From Gibbsiella quercinecans (GTDB taxonomy: Bacteria; Pseudomonadota; Gammaproteobacteria; Enterobacterales; Enterobacteriaceae): DNA of 64,000 nt. Shown here in pieces: positions 54,372-63,742 of the stretch (its first letter is position 1; every line of letters starts with the position of its first letter). The stretch lies in NCBI RefSeq assembly GCF_002291425.1, contig NZ_CP014136.1, positions 1,550,001 to 1,614,000 of the forward strand, written 5' to 3'. The translations under genes and the position numbers were made by a program. A model generated the notes under the pieces. That model was not told the DNA's origin. It ran no database searches and saw nothing but the letters and a program-made list of their open reading frames with translations.

Positions 54372-54385
54372 GATTTGTTTGAATT
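54372..54385. promoter_or_regulatory. Candidate DeoR-family operator, copy 1
   Basis: GATTTGTTTGAATT upstream of the first deoR-type gene matches GATTTGTTCGAATT at 58431-58444 with one mismatch. Both lie in promoter gaps of the same island, so they may be shared operator sites of one or both DeoR regulators. Assigned by comparison only. Confidence 0.4.
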
Positions 54386-54459
54386 GAGTGCGAAAATGCG
54401 TGCGTTATGTGCAACGAATGAACCACATCAGTGCGCGCGCACCGCGATGACTCATTGCC

Positions 54460-55092
54460 TCAGGAGAGTGTAACTAGCTCTATTAATTGCGGAAGGTGAT
54501 TAATAGGCAGGCATTGTGGATGTAAAAGCGGCTCTTGGCTGTAACCAGCCACATCCAGCCCGGCAGCACGGGCAGCTAAAACGCCAGTAACACTGTCTTC
54601 CACCGCCAACACCTGGTGAGCCGCCAGGCCAAAGCGAGATTGCGCTTTAAGATAGGGCTCGGCATCAGGCTTACCCCGTTCGACATCATCAAGACTAATA
54701 ATGAACGCCATCGTGTCGAAAACCCCCAGCGCCCTCAGATTAGCTTCTACGATACGCCGGCTGGAATTAGAGACGCACGCCTGACGCATCCCGTTTATCT
54801 GCAGTTGGCGGAGAGTCTCGACGCTACCGTCAATTGGTGCCAACTCAGCACTATGTGCGATATACCATGTTTCGATTTCCGCCAGCCAACGCTCGCGAAT
54901 AGCCGTTGCAGGAAGTAATGAGCGCAGCTGTAACCAAACATCGTTAATATGCACCCCACAAAATCTTGACTCCGGAATATGACTTAAATCAATGCCATAG
55001 CCCGAACACACGGCGAGCAACGCACGATGATGCAAGGGTTCGCTATCCACCAGCGTACCATCCACATCCCAGGCAATAGCCTGATAGCTCAT
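54460..55092 (-). CDS. HAD-superfamily sugar-phosphate phosphatase-like
   Basis: 210 residues from ATG 55092; the upstream frame overlaps the kinase gene. HAD motif I is WDVDGTLVDSEPLHH, motif II VSNSS, motif III K in GKPDAEPYLKA and motif IV VEDSVTGVLAA. The beta-phosphoglucomutase/phosphatase-like subgroup has this form. The kinase stop overlaps the ATG, so the two are coupled and it likely acts on a phosphorylated pathway intermediate. Confidence 0.88.
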   Translation of the reverse strand: MSYQAIAWDVDGTLVDSEPLHHRALLAVCSGYGIDLSHIPESRFCGVHINDVWLQLRSLLPATAIRERWLAEIETWYIAHSAELAPIDGSVETLRQLQINGMRQACVSNSSRRIVEANLRALGVFDTMAFIISLDDVERGKPDAEPYLKAQSRFGLAAHQVLAVEDSVTGVLAARAAGLDVAGYSQEPLLHPQCLPINHLPQLIELVTLS

Positions 55093-56600
55093 ACCCCCTC
55101 CCCTTGCGTTAGCGGCTGACACTGCTGATAAAGCTGACGAAACTGCCGATAGCCCTCGCGATAACATGACGCATTATCAACGTTTGGTTCAATCACATCA
55201 CTGAAACGCACAAAATTGCTGGCGCCATTCCAATCGTCACTCACACCAACTCCCATCGCCGCTGCCCATGCAGCACCAAGGCAGGAGCCTGGATGCCCCT
55301 CCAGGCGCTGAACCCGAACCCCCAGCACATCAGCGACAATCTGCATCCACAGCCGGCTGTGAGATCCTCCGTCAGAAACAAAATAACGCGAAATCGGGTA
55401 GCCGATAGCGTTGAAAACGTCTATATGGTGGCGAATAGCATACGCATAAGCTTCCAGTAACGCCCGCCAGACGTGGCCGGCATCGTGGGATAACGTGAGG
55501 CCGAACATGACCCCGCGCGCAGCAGGATCATGCAGTGGGGTTTTCTCGCCAAGAAAATAAGGCAGGCAAATAAGCCCATCAGCCCCTGCCGGGCGCTCGT
55601 CAGCCAACGTATCAAGATACTGATGCAGCGTGAGATTTTTTGCCGCCGCCATGGCGCTATGTTGCCCGCCAAAATTGTTTACAAACCAATTCAAGCCCGA
55701 GCCCCCGGTGGCCATACACCCATTGGGCATAAACAAACCGGGAATAAGGTGATAATCCAGATAAAGCCGGGGATCCGGCGTGATCGAAGACGTTGCGGTA
55801 AGAATGTCAACCGAGCCGCCAAACTTCAACAAAATATCGCCCGGCGCCGTCACCCCAGCCCCCAGGGCCGAGGCAATCAAATCCGCCGCCCCACCAATGA
55901 CCGGCGTTCCGGCTTTCAGCCCGGTGAATTCAGCCGCCCGGTGAGTCACCAGCCCAAGGATCTGGTGCGATTTAATCAACCGTGGCACGGCTGCCCGTTT
56001 GAGGTGAGCGAACGCAATTAACTCATCGTCTAACTGATGATCGGAAACATTGACGAACCCGGCCTCCAACGCCCAATTTTGCTCAACCGCCTTCTCTCCA
56101 GTCAGCATCCAGTTAATAAAATCATAGGAGCCAAACACGGTAGCAATACGGGAAAACACCGCCGGCTCATGTTGTTCCAGCCAACGGATCTTTGCCCCAA
56201 TCAGTTGCTGATTGATGCCATTTCCGGCCCGCATGAGAAATGTATCTGCATCCATTTCGGCTCTCATTTGGCTAACCTGCTTACCGCAGCGGCCATCACT
56301 TTGCTGGATACTGGGCCTTAATAGCCGATTATTATCGTCTAACAATACCAGGGCAGGCAGCATGCCGGTAATGCCGATTCCGGCAATATCGCCTGGCGCC
56401 ACGCCACTTTTCGCTAGCAATTCATGGCAAATCTCGCCAACATTATGCCACCATTCATCGGGTGACTCTTCTGTCCAGCCTGGCTGTGGCGATGACAATG
56501 TGACCGGCCGGGAAACGATCCCCAGCACCTTATTCGGCAACTGAATCAGCATGCCAATCGTCGAGGTAGTGCCAATATCAATACCCAGCAAACAGTTCAT
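55089..56600 (-). CDS. FGGY-family carbohydrate kinase
   Basis: 503 residues: N-terminal phosphate-binding GIDIGTTSTIGMLI, xylulokinase-like segments WWHNVGEICHELL and GITGMLPALVLLDDNNRLL, and C-terminal VSDGGSHSRLWMQIVADVLG. It should phosphorylate a sugar or polyol using ATP; the substrate is not clear from sequence. It lies between the HAD gene and the BtpA-like gene on the same strand. Confidence 0.9.
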   Translation of the reverse strand: MNCLLGIDIGTTSTIGMLIQLPNKVLGIVSRPVTLSSPQPGWTEESPDEWWHNVGEICHELLAKSGVAPGDIAGIGITGMLPALVLLDDNNRLLRPSIQQSDGRCGKQVSQMRAEMDADTFLMRAGNGINQQLIGAKIRWLEQHEPAVFSRIATVFGSYDFINWMLTGEKAVEQNWALEAGFVNVSDHQLDDELIAFAHLKRAAVPRLIKSHQILGLVTHRAAEFTGLKAGTPVIGGAADLIASALGAGVTAPGDILLKFGGSVDILTATSSITPDPRLYLDYHLIPGLFMPNGCMATGGSGLNWFVNNFGGQHSAMAAAKNLTLHQYLDTLADERPAGADGLICLPYFLGEKTPLHDPAARGVMFGLTLSHDAGHVWRALLEAYAYAIRHHIDVFNAIGYPISRYFVSDGGSHSRLWMQIVADVLGVRVQRLEGHPGSCLGAAWAAAMGVGVSDDWNGASNFVRFSDVIEPNVDNASCYREGYRQFRQLYQQCQPLTQGEGV

Positions 56601-56625
56601 GCCGCCTCCTGTATCGCAAATACGG

Positions 56626-57426
56626 TTAACGTTGACGTTCGACCACGTCCATAAAACGTTTTACGCGATCGCCATCAACGGCATTCCAGGTATGCCCATC
56701 AACCTTAAAATGGGTGCCGATAATCACACCGCTGGCCATCGTTAAAATATCGCTGACGTTATCAATATTGGTGCCGGTATTGGCAAAGACCGGTACGTCC
56801 TGCACGGCGGCACAGACTTTACGCAGGTTTGACTGATCGGCTGGCTCACCGGTTATCGGCCCAGAAACCAAAATCGCATCGGCCATAGAAGAGAACACCG
56901 CGCTGCGAGCGCGCAATTCTATCGGGCGCGAATCCAGCGAATGTGCAAACTCCGCGTTGATGTTGAACAACAATTTCATGTCGTCGCGGCCAAGATTATG
57001 CCGCAGGCGGGAAGCCGCCGCGCAATCCGGCTGCCAAATCCCCATATCCGACGCAAACACCCCGGTAAAAATTTCACGGACAAAACTCGCCCCGGTGGTC
57101 GCCCCAATGGCAACGCTGGCTTTTGGATCCCATAGATAGTTGACGCCAAAGGGGACGTTTAACGCCGGCTTGATCGCTTGCACAATCGCCGACATCGCAG
57201 CCACCCCTTCAATCGCGGCATTGAACACATAGGGACGATCGTTCTCATTGCCAAACATAATGGCGTCAACCCCACCATCCTGAAGTTTCTCAACGTCGCT
57301 TAGCACATCATCAATCAGCTTATTGAGACCGCCATCAGCGTTATACAACGGCGAACCTGGCAGCGCGCCAATATGAGCCATGGCGATAACCGCTTTTTTC
57401 TTAGTGCCCAAAAAATCAAAAATCAT
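56626..57426 (-). CDS. BtpA/SgcQ-family protein
   Basis: 266 residues with a TIM-barrel-like pattern: MAHIGALPGSP near the start, GGVDAIMFGNENDRPY, PFGVNYLWDP and GVIIGTHFKVDG near the end. It matches the BtpA/SgcQ family, whose enzymatic role is poorly defined; bacterial members are often found with sugar kinases and transporters. No signal peptide. It is the first gene downstream of the second DeoR gene on the minus strand. Confidence 0.88.
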   Translation of the reverse strand: MIFDFLGTKKKAVIAMAHIGALPGSPLYNADGGLNKLIDDVLSDVEKLQDGGVDAIMFGNENDRPYVFNAAIEGVAAMSAIVQAIKPALNVPFGVNYLWDPKASVAIGATTGASFVREIFTGVFASDMGIWQPDCAAASRLRHNLGRDDMKLLFNINAEFAHSLDSRPIELRARSAVFSSMADAILVSGPITGEPADQSNLRKVCAAVQDVPVFANTGTNIDNVSDILTMASGVIIGTHFKVDGHTWNAVDGDRVKRFMDVVERQR

Positions 57427-57474
57427 AACGAACTCCAGACGATTAACAGGAAACCCGACGCCGCCGCCGGGGCT

Positions 57475-58332
57475 TTAGCAGTCCCCAGCTAAAGGCGGTG
57501 CAATCACCACCTGAACCTTCGCTGCCTCAAGCGCCGCCGCCACGGAGGGAGGAGGCGCGTCTTCGGTGATCAGCATGTTGATGCCATCCAGCGCAGAGAG
57601 ATGGACCAGTGACATGCGCTGGAATTTTGCGCAATCACACAACACAACCGTAAAATCAGAACAGCGCAGATAGACCCTTTTCAACTCGGCATCTTCAAAC
57701 GAATAATCGTAAATTCCGTCAGGCGTCAGCCCAGATACGCCAATAAACGCCACGTCAAACCACAACGCGGCGAAGCGCTGCACGGCTGTAGGCCCGCCCA
57801 TCGACATCTCATCAAGGCGTACCCGGCCACCCGACAGGTAGACGTCGGGCTGGGTATTGTTCAAGGCATGGGCAATGCGAACACTGTTGGTAAAAACTTT
57901 CATCCGTGAGCACCCCACTAAACGCTGCGCCATCAGGAAGGTGGTGGTTCCCACATCAAGTGCAACCGAACGGTAATGACTGGCGACCGCCGCAGCCACA
58001 ATGGCAATACGCTGTTTTGCCTCATTGCGTAGCAGCAAACGAGCTTCAAAACTCGGCTCGATGCTGTCCATGGCCACTGCGGCCCCATGTTCAGGCGCCA
58101 CGGCACCACCGTGAATACGCGTCAGTTTTCCGGCCGCTTCCAACTCAATCAGATCGCGCCGAATAGTCATGACAGAAACCGCCAACGCATGAGCCAACCC
58201 GGCCGCCGAGATCGTCCCCCTGGCGTTCAGAGCGGATAAAATTTCGCGTTGCCGCGCCTCTGCCATCAACCGCTGGCGGTGCAAGGTGCGATGTTCAGCC
58301 GCTTCATCAGCGGGAGATTTATTGTTCGGCAT
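57475..58332 (-). CDS. DeoR-family transcriptional regulator (second)
   Basis: 285 residues: HTH TISAAGLAHALAVSVMTIRRDLIELEAAGKLTRIHGGAV, then the effector domain with ALDVGTTTFLMAQRL and VLCDCAKFQRM. It is a close paralogue of the protein at 53410-54261 (shared blocks such as RMSLVHL and IHGGAV). It heads the minus-strand kinase/phosphatase operon and is divergent from the SDR/ABC operon, so it is well placed to control both. The candidate operator at 58431-58444 lies between. Confidence 0.9.
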   Translation of the reverse strand: MPNNKSPADEAAEHRTLHRQRLMAEARQREILSALNARGTISAAGLAHALAVSVMTIRRDLIELEAAGKLTRIHGGAVAPEHGAAVAMDSIEPSFEARLLLRNEAKQRIAIVAAAVASHYRSVALDVGTTTFLMAQRLVGCSRMKVFTNSVRIAHALNNTQPDVYLSGGRVRLDEMSMGGPTAVQRFAALWFDVAFIGVSGLTPDGIYDYSFEDAELKRVYLRCSDFTVVLCDCAKFQRMSLVHLSALDGINMLITEDAPPPSVAAALEAAKVQVVIAPPLAGDC

Positions 58333-58430
58333 TCGCGTTGTTCCCCATCAGAAACCCACAAACGAACAAAATATAACTTCGTAGAAGCACTATACGAATA
58401 TTAATGTTTTAATCAAACTAATTTTGTTTT

Positions 58431-58444
58431 GATTTGTTCGAATT
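58431..58444. promoter_or_regulatory. Candidate DeoR-family operator, copy 2
   Basis: GATTTGTTCGAATT lies 40 bp before the SDR ATG. An inverted relative (CGAACAAAAT) occurs about 60 bp away at 58363-58372, so the divergent promoter gap may carry a pair of sites, as DeoR-type repressors often use. It matches the site at 54372-54385 with one mismatch. Confidence 0.45.
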
Positions 58445-58483
58445 ATTGTGCAATAAGTAATCATCAGCGATAAGGAGCCAACG

Positions 58484-59284
58484 ATGAGCAACCAATTCTA
58501 TGTGCCAGGGCTTTACCCTGGGCTGAAAGGCAAAACGGCGATCGTTACCGGCGGGGCGGCCGGTATTGGTTTGGCAATTAGCCGCACACTACTCGCCCAG
58601 GGCATGAATGTTGCTATAGGTGATATTGACGAAAATACGGCCCAGGAAGCCGCCCGAGAGTTAGGTGATCGCTGTTTTGCTTTCGGCGTTGATGTGCGTT
58701 CACGCGAGTCAATCACCGCGGGGTTTTCACAGGTCATCAAGCACATGGGCAGCTATCAGGTACTGGTCGCTAACGCCGGGGTTTCTACGATGCAGCGCGC
58801 GTTGGATATCACCGATGAAGAATGGGATTTCAATTTTGATGTCAATATTCGCGGGGTATTTCTTACCAACCAGTTAGCAGCCCGCACCTTTGTCGAACAG
58901 AAACAGGGAACCATCGTCAACACAGCTTCATTGGCAGCCAAAGTCGGCGCACCGCTGCTGGCGCACTATTCAGCCAGCAAGTTTGCGGTGCTCGGTTGGA
59001 CGCAAGCACTCGCCCGTGAGTTGGCCGCAGAAGGCATCCGCGTCAATGCCGTCTGCCCTGGGTTTGTAAAAACAGGCATGCAAAGCCGTGAAGTGCAATG
59101 GGAGGCGGCCCTGCGTGGCATCAGCCCCGAGAATGTAATACAGGACTACATAAATCAAACCCCGCTTGGCCGGTTGGAAACGCCCGAAGATGTCGCTGAC
59201 GTGGTGGCGTTTCTCTGCTCCGACGCGGCTCGCTTTATGACCGGGCAGGGCGTCAACGTCACCGGCGGCGTGTATACAGGCTAA
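58484..59284 (+). CDS. SDR-family sugar/polyol dehydrogenase
   Basis: 266 residues; ATG behind an AAGGAG ribosome site. Rossmann motif TGGAAGIG, NAG motif ANAGVS, and catalytic Ser in NTASLA with Tyr-x3-Lys in YSASK. C-terminal GQGVNVTGGVYTG. It should oxidise a polyol or sugar with NAD(P). First gene of the plus-strand operon that continues into the ABC importer. Confidence 0.92.
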   Translation: MSNQFYVPGLYPGLKGKTAIVTGGAAGIGLAISRTLLAQGMNVAIGDIDENTAQEAARELGDRCFAFGVDVRSRESITAGFSQVIKHMGSYQVLVANAGVSTMQRALDITDEEWDFNFDVNIRGVFLTNQLAARTFVEQKQGTIVNTASLAAKVGAPLLAHYSASKFAVLGWTQALARELAAEGIRVNAVCPGFVKTGMQSREVQWEAALRGISPENVIQDYINQTPLGRLETPEDVADVVAFLCSDAARFMTGQGVNVTGGVYTG

Positions 59285-59445
59285 AAACAAACAAAATCAA
59301 ACAGGCAATGTTACGTCAGCATATTGAAAGATGAAGGGATAGACACAATGCCTGGGAACGTCCGTCATTCGTGATGAATACACCCGCTAAGCAACCGCCT
59401 GCCCGCAGGGCGAAAGAACACAGCACATAGCAAAGGTATAAGCGC

Positions 59446-60570
59446 ATGGCCTCTATTGAATTACTTAACGTTTCAAAAACCTACAATAATAGCCAATACA
59501 GCGTGCGCGATGTGAGTTTAAAAATTCGCGATGGTGAGTTCGTGGTATTTCTGGGCCCTTCAGGCTGTGGGAAATCCACCACGCTGAGAATGATTGCCGG
59601 ATTGGAAAGCATCAGTGAGGGAACGCTGATGATCAACGATCAAAATATGAATAACGTTGCCCCCCACGCCCGTAATATTGCGGTCGTATTCCAGAGCTAC
59701 GCGCTGTATCCGCATATGACCGTCGAAGAAAACATGGCATTCGGCCTGAAAATGCGTGGTACGCCAAAAGAAATTATAAAACAAAAGGTTAATGAAAGCG
59801 CGGCACTGCTCGGCCTGGATACCTTGCTGCACCGTAAACCGGCGGCGTTATCAGGGGGCCAACGCCAGCGCGTGGCCCTTGGCAGAGCCATTGTACGAGA
59901 ACCGCAGGCATTTTTATTGGATGAGCCGCTCTCCAACCTCGATGCGCAATTACGGGCTGAAATGCGCAGCGAACTGATCAAACTGCATCGCCGGTTGGGT
60001 AAAACCATGATTTATGTTACCCACGACCAGGTAGAAGCCATGACCATGGCCGATCGCATCTGCATTATGCGCAATGGGCATCTGATCCAATGCGGAACGC
60101 CATTGGAAGTGTATCAAAACCCAGTTAACACATTTGTCGCAAAATTTCTCTCATCACCGGCGATCAATTTACTGCCCTGCGAGGTTATTCCCGCGCCGGG
60201 CGGCCTACGGTTACAACTGGAAAATGGGCCTGCATTCGAGCTCGCCGAATGCATGCAAGAAGACTATCGCCTTCTCGGCGGTAAACATATGACGCTGGGC
60301 ATTCGCCCAGAGGATTTCCATTCCCACCAACGGCACGCGCATTGGCGCCCCCTGGAGATGAAGGTCAGTACGGTTGAAGTGCTCGGGGCTGAAAATATTG
60401 TTACAGGGAAAATCGGAGAGGTACAGATTGTCGTACGCCTGGATCAACACGCGCGCCCGCAACCGGATGACAGGATTACCGTCTATATGGATCCGCATTC
60501 GCTGCATCTCTTTGATGCGGAAACCGGCGACGTTATCCCCCGCCGCCCTGCCCCTCTCACCACTGCCTGA
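59446..60570 (+). CDS. Carbohydrate ABC transporter ATPase (MalK/UgpC-like)
   Basis: 374 residues: Walker A GPSGCGKST, Q-loop VFQSYALYPHMTV, signature LSGGQRQR, Walker B LLDEPLSNLD and H-loop VTHDQ. The C-terminal ~130 residues are the MalK-type regulatory (TOBE) domain, with LGIRPEDFH. It powers the MalF/MalG-like permeases encoded downstream. The 161-bp gap after the SDR gene has no visible terminator. Confidence 0.93.
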   Translation: MASIELLNVSKTYNNSQYSVRDVSLKIRDGEFVVFLGPSGCGKSTTLRMIAGLESISEGTLMINDQNMNNVAPHARNIAVVFQSYALYPHMTVEENMAFGLKMRGTPKEIIKQKVNESAALLGLDTLLHRKPAALSGGQRQRVALGRAIVREPQAFLLDEPLSNLDAQLRAEMRSELIKLHRRLGKTMIYVTHDQVEAMTMADRICIMRNGHLIQCGTPLEVYQNPVNTFVAKFLSSPAINLLPCEVIPAPGGLRLQLENGPAFELAECMQEDYRLLGGKHMTLGIRPEDFHSHQRHAHWRPLEMKVSTVEVLGAENIVTGKIGEVQIVVRLDQHARPQPDDRITVYMDPHSLHLFDAETGDVIPRRPAPLTTA

Positions 60571-60583
60571 ATGGGAGCTGAAT

Positions 60584-61384
60584 ATGCTACGCAAAATAGG
60601 ATTACACTTCGGCCTGATCGTAGCCTGTATTATCGTCGTGCTACCGATTCTTTGGATCCTGCGTACCAGCCTGGTTCCAGAATCCATGGCGTACAGCAGC
60701 GATATTTTTCCCGCTTTCTCCAGTGAAAACTTTACCAGCCTGATTGGTGATGACGATTTTCTCACTTACAGCGCCAACAGTCTGATCGTGGCTTCCTGCT
60801 CGGTTTTGTTGGCCATGCCGTTAGCGGCGGCTACCGGCTATGCCTTTGCCCGCTTTAAAACGGGCGGAAGCGCCGCCCGTTTTTTTATGCTGGCGACACA
60901 AATGCTACCGGCCGTTGCACTGGTGCTGCCCGCCTTTGCCGTATTGAGAGCCCTGGAACTCACCAACTCGCTGGTGGGGCTGACGCTGGTATATGCCGCA
61001 CTTAATCTGCCGTTCCTGACCTGGATTTTAATGGGTTTCTTTGAAGGCATTCCGGTCGATCTGGAATGGGCGGCAATGACCGATGGCACCACCGCCTGGG
61101 GGGCCTTCTGGTATGTGATCTTGCCGATCTCTTTGCCCGGCCTGGCTGCAGCAGGCGTACTTGGTTTTATCCTTTCGTGGAACGAGTTTCTTTTTGCCTT
61201 AGTGCTAAGCGGCCCAAAAACCGCAACTATCCCCGTCGCACTGGCGGCTCTGCAAACGTCTAATGGCGTGCAAATAGGTAAAGTTTCCGCTGGCATTGTA
61301 CTGGCCATTTTACCCCTGATTATCGCATCACATTTTATACAACGTTATATCGTCAAAGGGCTCACTTTTGGCGGGGTTAAGTAG
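60584..61384 (+). CDS. Carbohydrate ABC permease (MalG-like)
   Basis: 266 residues from ATG 60584, with a GGGAG ribosome site; the longer in-frame extension overlaps the ATPase gene and is not coding. Six membrane segments; EAA loop in DLEWAAMTDGTTAWGAFWYVILP. C-terminal YIVKGLTFGGVK is typical of MalG-class permeases. Confidence 0.92.
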   Translation: MLRKIGLHFGLIVACIIVVLPILWILRTSLVPESMAYSSDIFPAFSSENFTSLIGDDDFLTYSANSLIVASCSVLLAMPLAAATGYAFARFKTGGSAARFFMLATQMLPAVALVLPAFAVLRALELTNSLVGLTLVYAALNLPFLTWILMGFFEGIPVDLEWAAMTDGTTAWGAFWYVILPISLPGLAAAGVLGFILSWNEFLFALVLSGPKTATIPVALAALQTSNGVQIGKVSAGIVLAILPLIIASHFIQRYIVKGLTFGGVK

Positions 61385-61446
61385 CTGAATCATCCTTTCA
61401 TCGGATAGCCATTGATATTTCGGCATCCATTTATCAGGAGTCAATT

Positions 61447-62721
61447 ATGTTTAACGATATGAAGACCACGCTGTTATCTGGATTGATGATATTAGGCCTT
61501 AGCGCAAGCGTGCAGGCTAAAGAGGTAGTGTTGCGTGCGCTGATGGAGAATGTTCCCGAAACGCAAATCATAGAGAAAATGCTGCCCGAGTTTGAGAAAC
61601 AACACCACATTAAAGTCCAGTTTGAAAAAATCGGCTATGGGGACATGCACGACAAACTGGTTTCACAATTAATCGCACCACAAAGCTATTACAATGTGCT
61701 TGCCGTTGATTTTTTGTGGGCCGGGGAGTTTTCCAAAGCGAAGTGGCTGACCGATCTCACGCCCATGGTACAACAATCCGGCTTTGATATGGCCGCATTC
61801 ATTCCTTCTACTGTTTCTTTGTTAAATCTTACCGCGGGAAAAACCGATCTGATCCCCATGTACAACTATTCCATGGGCCTGATTTACCGCACCGATATGC
61901 TGCAGGAAAGCACACTACAAGCTAAATATCAGGCTGAATTCAACAAGCCGTTGGCGCCGCCGGCGACCCTGGCTGATTACGTTACGCTGGTGAAATTTAT
62001 CAAGCAGCAAACCGGTAAAGCAGGGGCGGCCATGCAAGGGCAACGCGGCGATCCTAACAGCATGGAGTTCTCTAACTATCTGTTTGCAGCAGGTGGGGAT
62101 TATCTTGATGGCAATAAAAAAGTCGTACTCAACAGCCCACAAGGTAAAACCGCGCTATCGCTCTATGTTGATGCAATTAAACATGGCGCACAGACAGGCG
62201 CCCTTTCCGCGACGTTGGATGACACCATCCGCCTGATGTGTAGCGGCGAGGCATTCAGCATGGTGACGTATTGGTGGATGTTGCCACAATTGGATAACCC
62301 GCAATCCTGCCCTGCCGTTGCCGGGAAACTGGCTTTGACGACCATGCCGGGCGGCCACGGTGAAAGCGGCGGCTGGGGTTGGGGTATTCCCAAAAATATC
62401 ACCGATGAAGAAAAAGCTGCCGCCTGGACCTTCATCCAGTGGGTGCAAAGCGAAAAAACGTCTATCGCACGCGCCCGGGAAGGCCATGCGCCGGTACGTG
62501 AGGATGTGTATAAAAATGCCGAAATTCTGGCGAAATACCCCTACTATGCCGAAGCGGAAAAAGTCGTCGCATCCGGTAAATCCTTCCCCATTTTTACCTA
62601 TTCAGCCAATTATGAAGACGTGCTCGGCGCACAACTTTCAAAACTGGCTTCCAGCAATGGCTCTGTAGACGACACGTTACTCTACGTCACCGAACAACTC
62701 GAACAGTTGATGAAGAAATAA
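61447..62721 (+). CDS. Carbohydrate ABC substrate-binding protein
   Basis: 424 residues behind an AGGAG ribosome site. Signal peptide to SVQA, then the family-1 extracellular solute-binding fold: EKMLPEFEKQHHIKVQFEKIGYGDMHDKL, MYNYSMGLIYRTDML and GGWGWGIPKN. It binds the imported sugar or polyol. Unusually the order is ATPase, MalG, binding protein, MalF. Confidence 0.9.
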   Translation: MFNDMKTTLLSGLMILGLSASVQAKEVVLRALMENVPETQIIEKMLPEFEKQHHIKVQFEKIGYGDMHDKLVSQLIAPQSYYNVLAVDFLWAGEFSKAKWLTDLTPMVQQSGFDMAAFIPSTVSLLNLTAGKTDLIPMYNYSMGLIYRTDMLQESTLQAKYQAEFNKPLAPPATLADYVTLVKFIKQQTGKAGAAMQGQRGDPNSMEFSNYLFAAGGDYLDGNKKVVLNSPQGKTALSLYVDAIKHGAQTGALSATLDDTIRLMCSGEAFSMVTYWWMLPQLDNPQSCPAVAGKLALTTMPGGHGESGGWGWGIPKNITDEEKAAAWTFIQWVQSEKTSIARAREGHAPVREDVYKNAEILAKYPYYAEAEKVVASGKSFPIFTYSANYEDVLGAQLSKLASSNGSVDDTLLYVTEQLEQLMKK

Positions 62722-62724
62722 CTT

Positions 62725-63651
62725 ATGATGCCAATGCAAACATCCTGTACCACGGCATACCAGGCTAAAACCTGCTGGTTTGCCCGCTTTGATCGCTTCC
62801 GTCTTACCGGCTGGGCGTTTGCCCTGCCGGGGTTAGCCACGCTGACGATCGTGATGGGGTTCCCGGTGGCTTATGCCTTCATCCTGGCATTTTCATCCTA
62901 TACCTTACTTAACCCCGAAATAGCCCCCTTCGTGGGGATAGATAATTTTGTCGCTATACTCAGTGACGGCGGCTTTTGGGCCGCCACTTGGTTAACTATC
63001 CGCTATTCGCTGCTGACCGTGGCGGGCGAGTTTGTCATCGGGCTGGGCATCGCCTTAATGCTCAACCGCGTGGTTAAAATGCGCCCGTTATATTTCGCCC
63101 TATTGACGATCCCGATGGCTATGTCGCCGGTGAGCGTGGCGCTAATATGGCGCATGTTGTTGCAACCCAACCTTGGCATTATTAATCACCTGCTACAGGA
63201 TATCGGCTTACCCGCCCTGGATTGGCTGGGAACGCCCACATTGGCATTTTGGTCAATGGCCGTCATAGATATCTGGCAACAGATGTCGTTTGTTATTCTG
63301 ATCCTCGCCGCTGGCCTCGCCGCCCTCCCGCGTGATCCCTATGAAGCGGCGCAAATGGACGGGGCAAGAAGTTGGCAACAGTTTTGGTATATCACCCTGC
63401 CAATGTTGCGACCGGTATCAGCCATTACCGTCGTTATTCAGTTGATTAACGAGCTACGTACGTACGATTTACCTTATATTCTGACACGCGGCGGCCCAGG
63501 TTCAGCGACTGAAATGTTGAGCTTTTTCGCTTATCGCCGCGCTTTCCTCGGCCTTTCCCTGAACGAAGGCGCGGCAGCCGCATTAATGCTATTGCTGATC
63601 GTTCTGGTAATGACCGTGCTTTTTTTCGCCATGCTGGAACGCCGGCGCTAA
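62725..63651 (+). CDS. Carbohydrate ABC permease (MalF-like)
   Basis: 308 residues beginning 3 bp after the binding-protein stop. N-terminal membrane segment GWAFALPGLATLTIVMGFPV, then five more, with the EAA loop PYEAAQMDGARSWQQFWYITLPML. It pairs with the MalG-like permease to form the import channel. Confidence 0.92.
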   Translation: MMPMQTSCTTAYQAKTCWFARFDRFRLTGWAFALPGLATLTIVMGFPVAYAFILAFSSYTLLNPEIAPFVGIDNFVAILSDGGFWAATWLTIRYSLLTVAGEFVIGLGIALMLNRVVKMRPLYFALLTIPMAMSPVSVALIWRMLLQPNLGIINHLLQDIGLPALDWLGTPTLAFWSMAVIDIWQQMSFVILILAAGLAALPRDPYEAAQMDGARSWQQFWYITLPMLRPVSAITVVIQLINELRTYDLPYILTRGGPGSATEMLSFFAYRRAFLGLSLNEGAAAALMLLLIVLVMTVLFFAMLERRR

Positions 63652-63742
63652 TTGTGTTCAGTCACCATGGCGCAAGGTCAATAAATATGGCCCTTGGTTT
63701 AACGCGGTATGCCCCTGTCTCGCAGGTGTGATGAGGCCCCCA

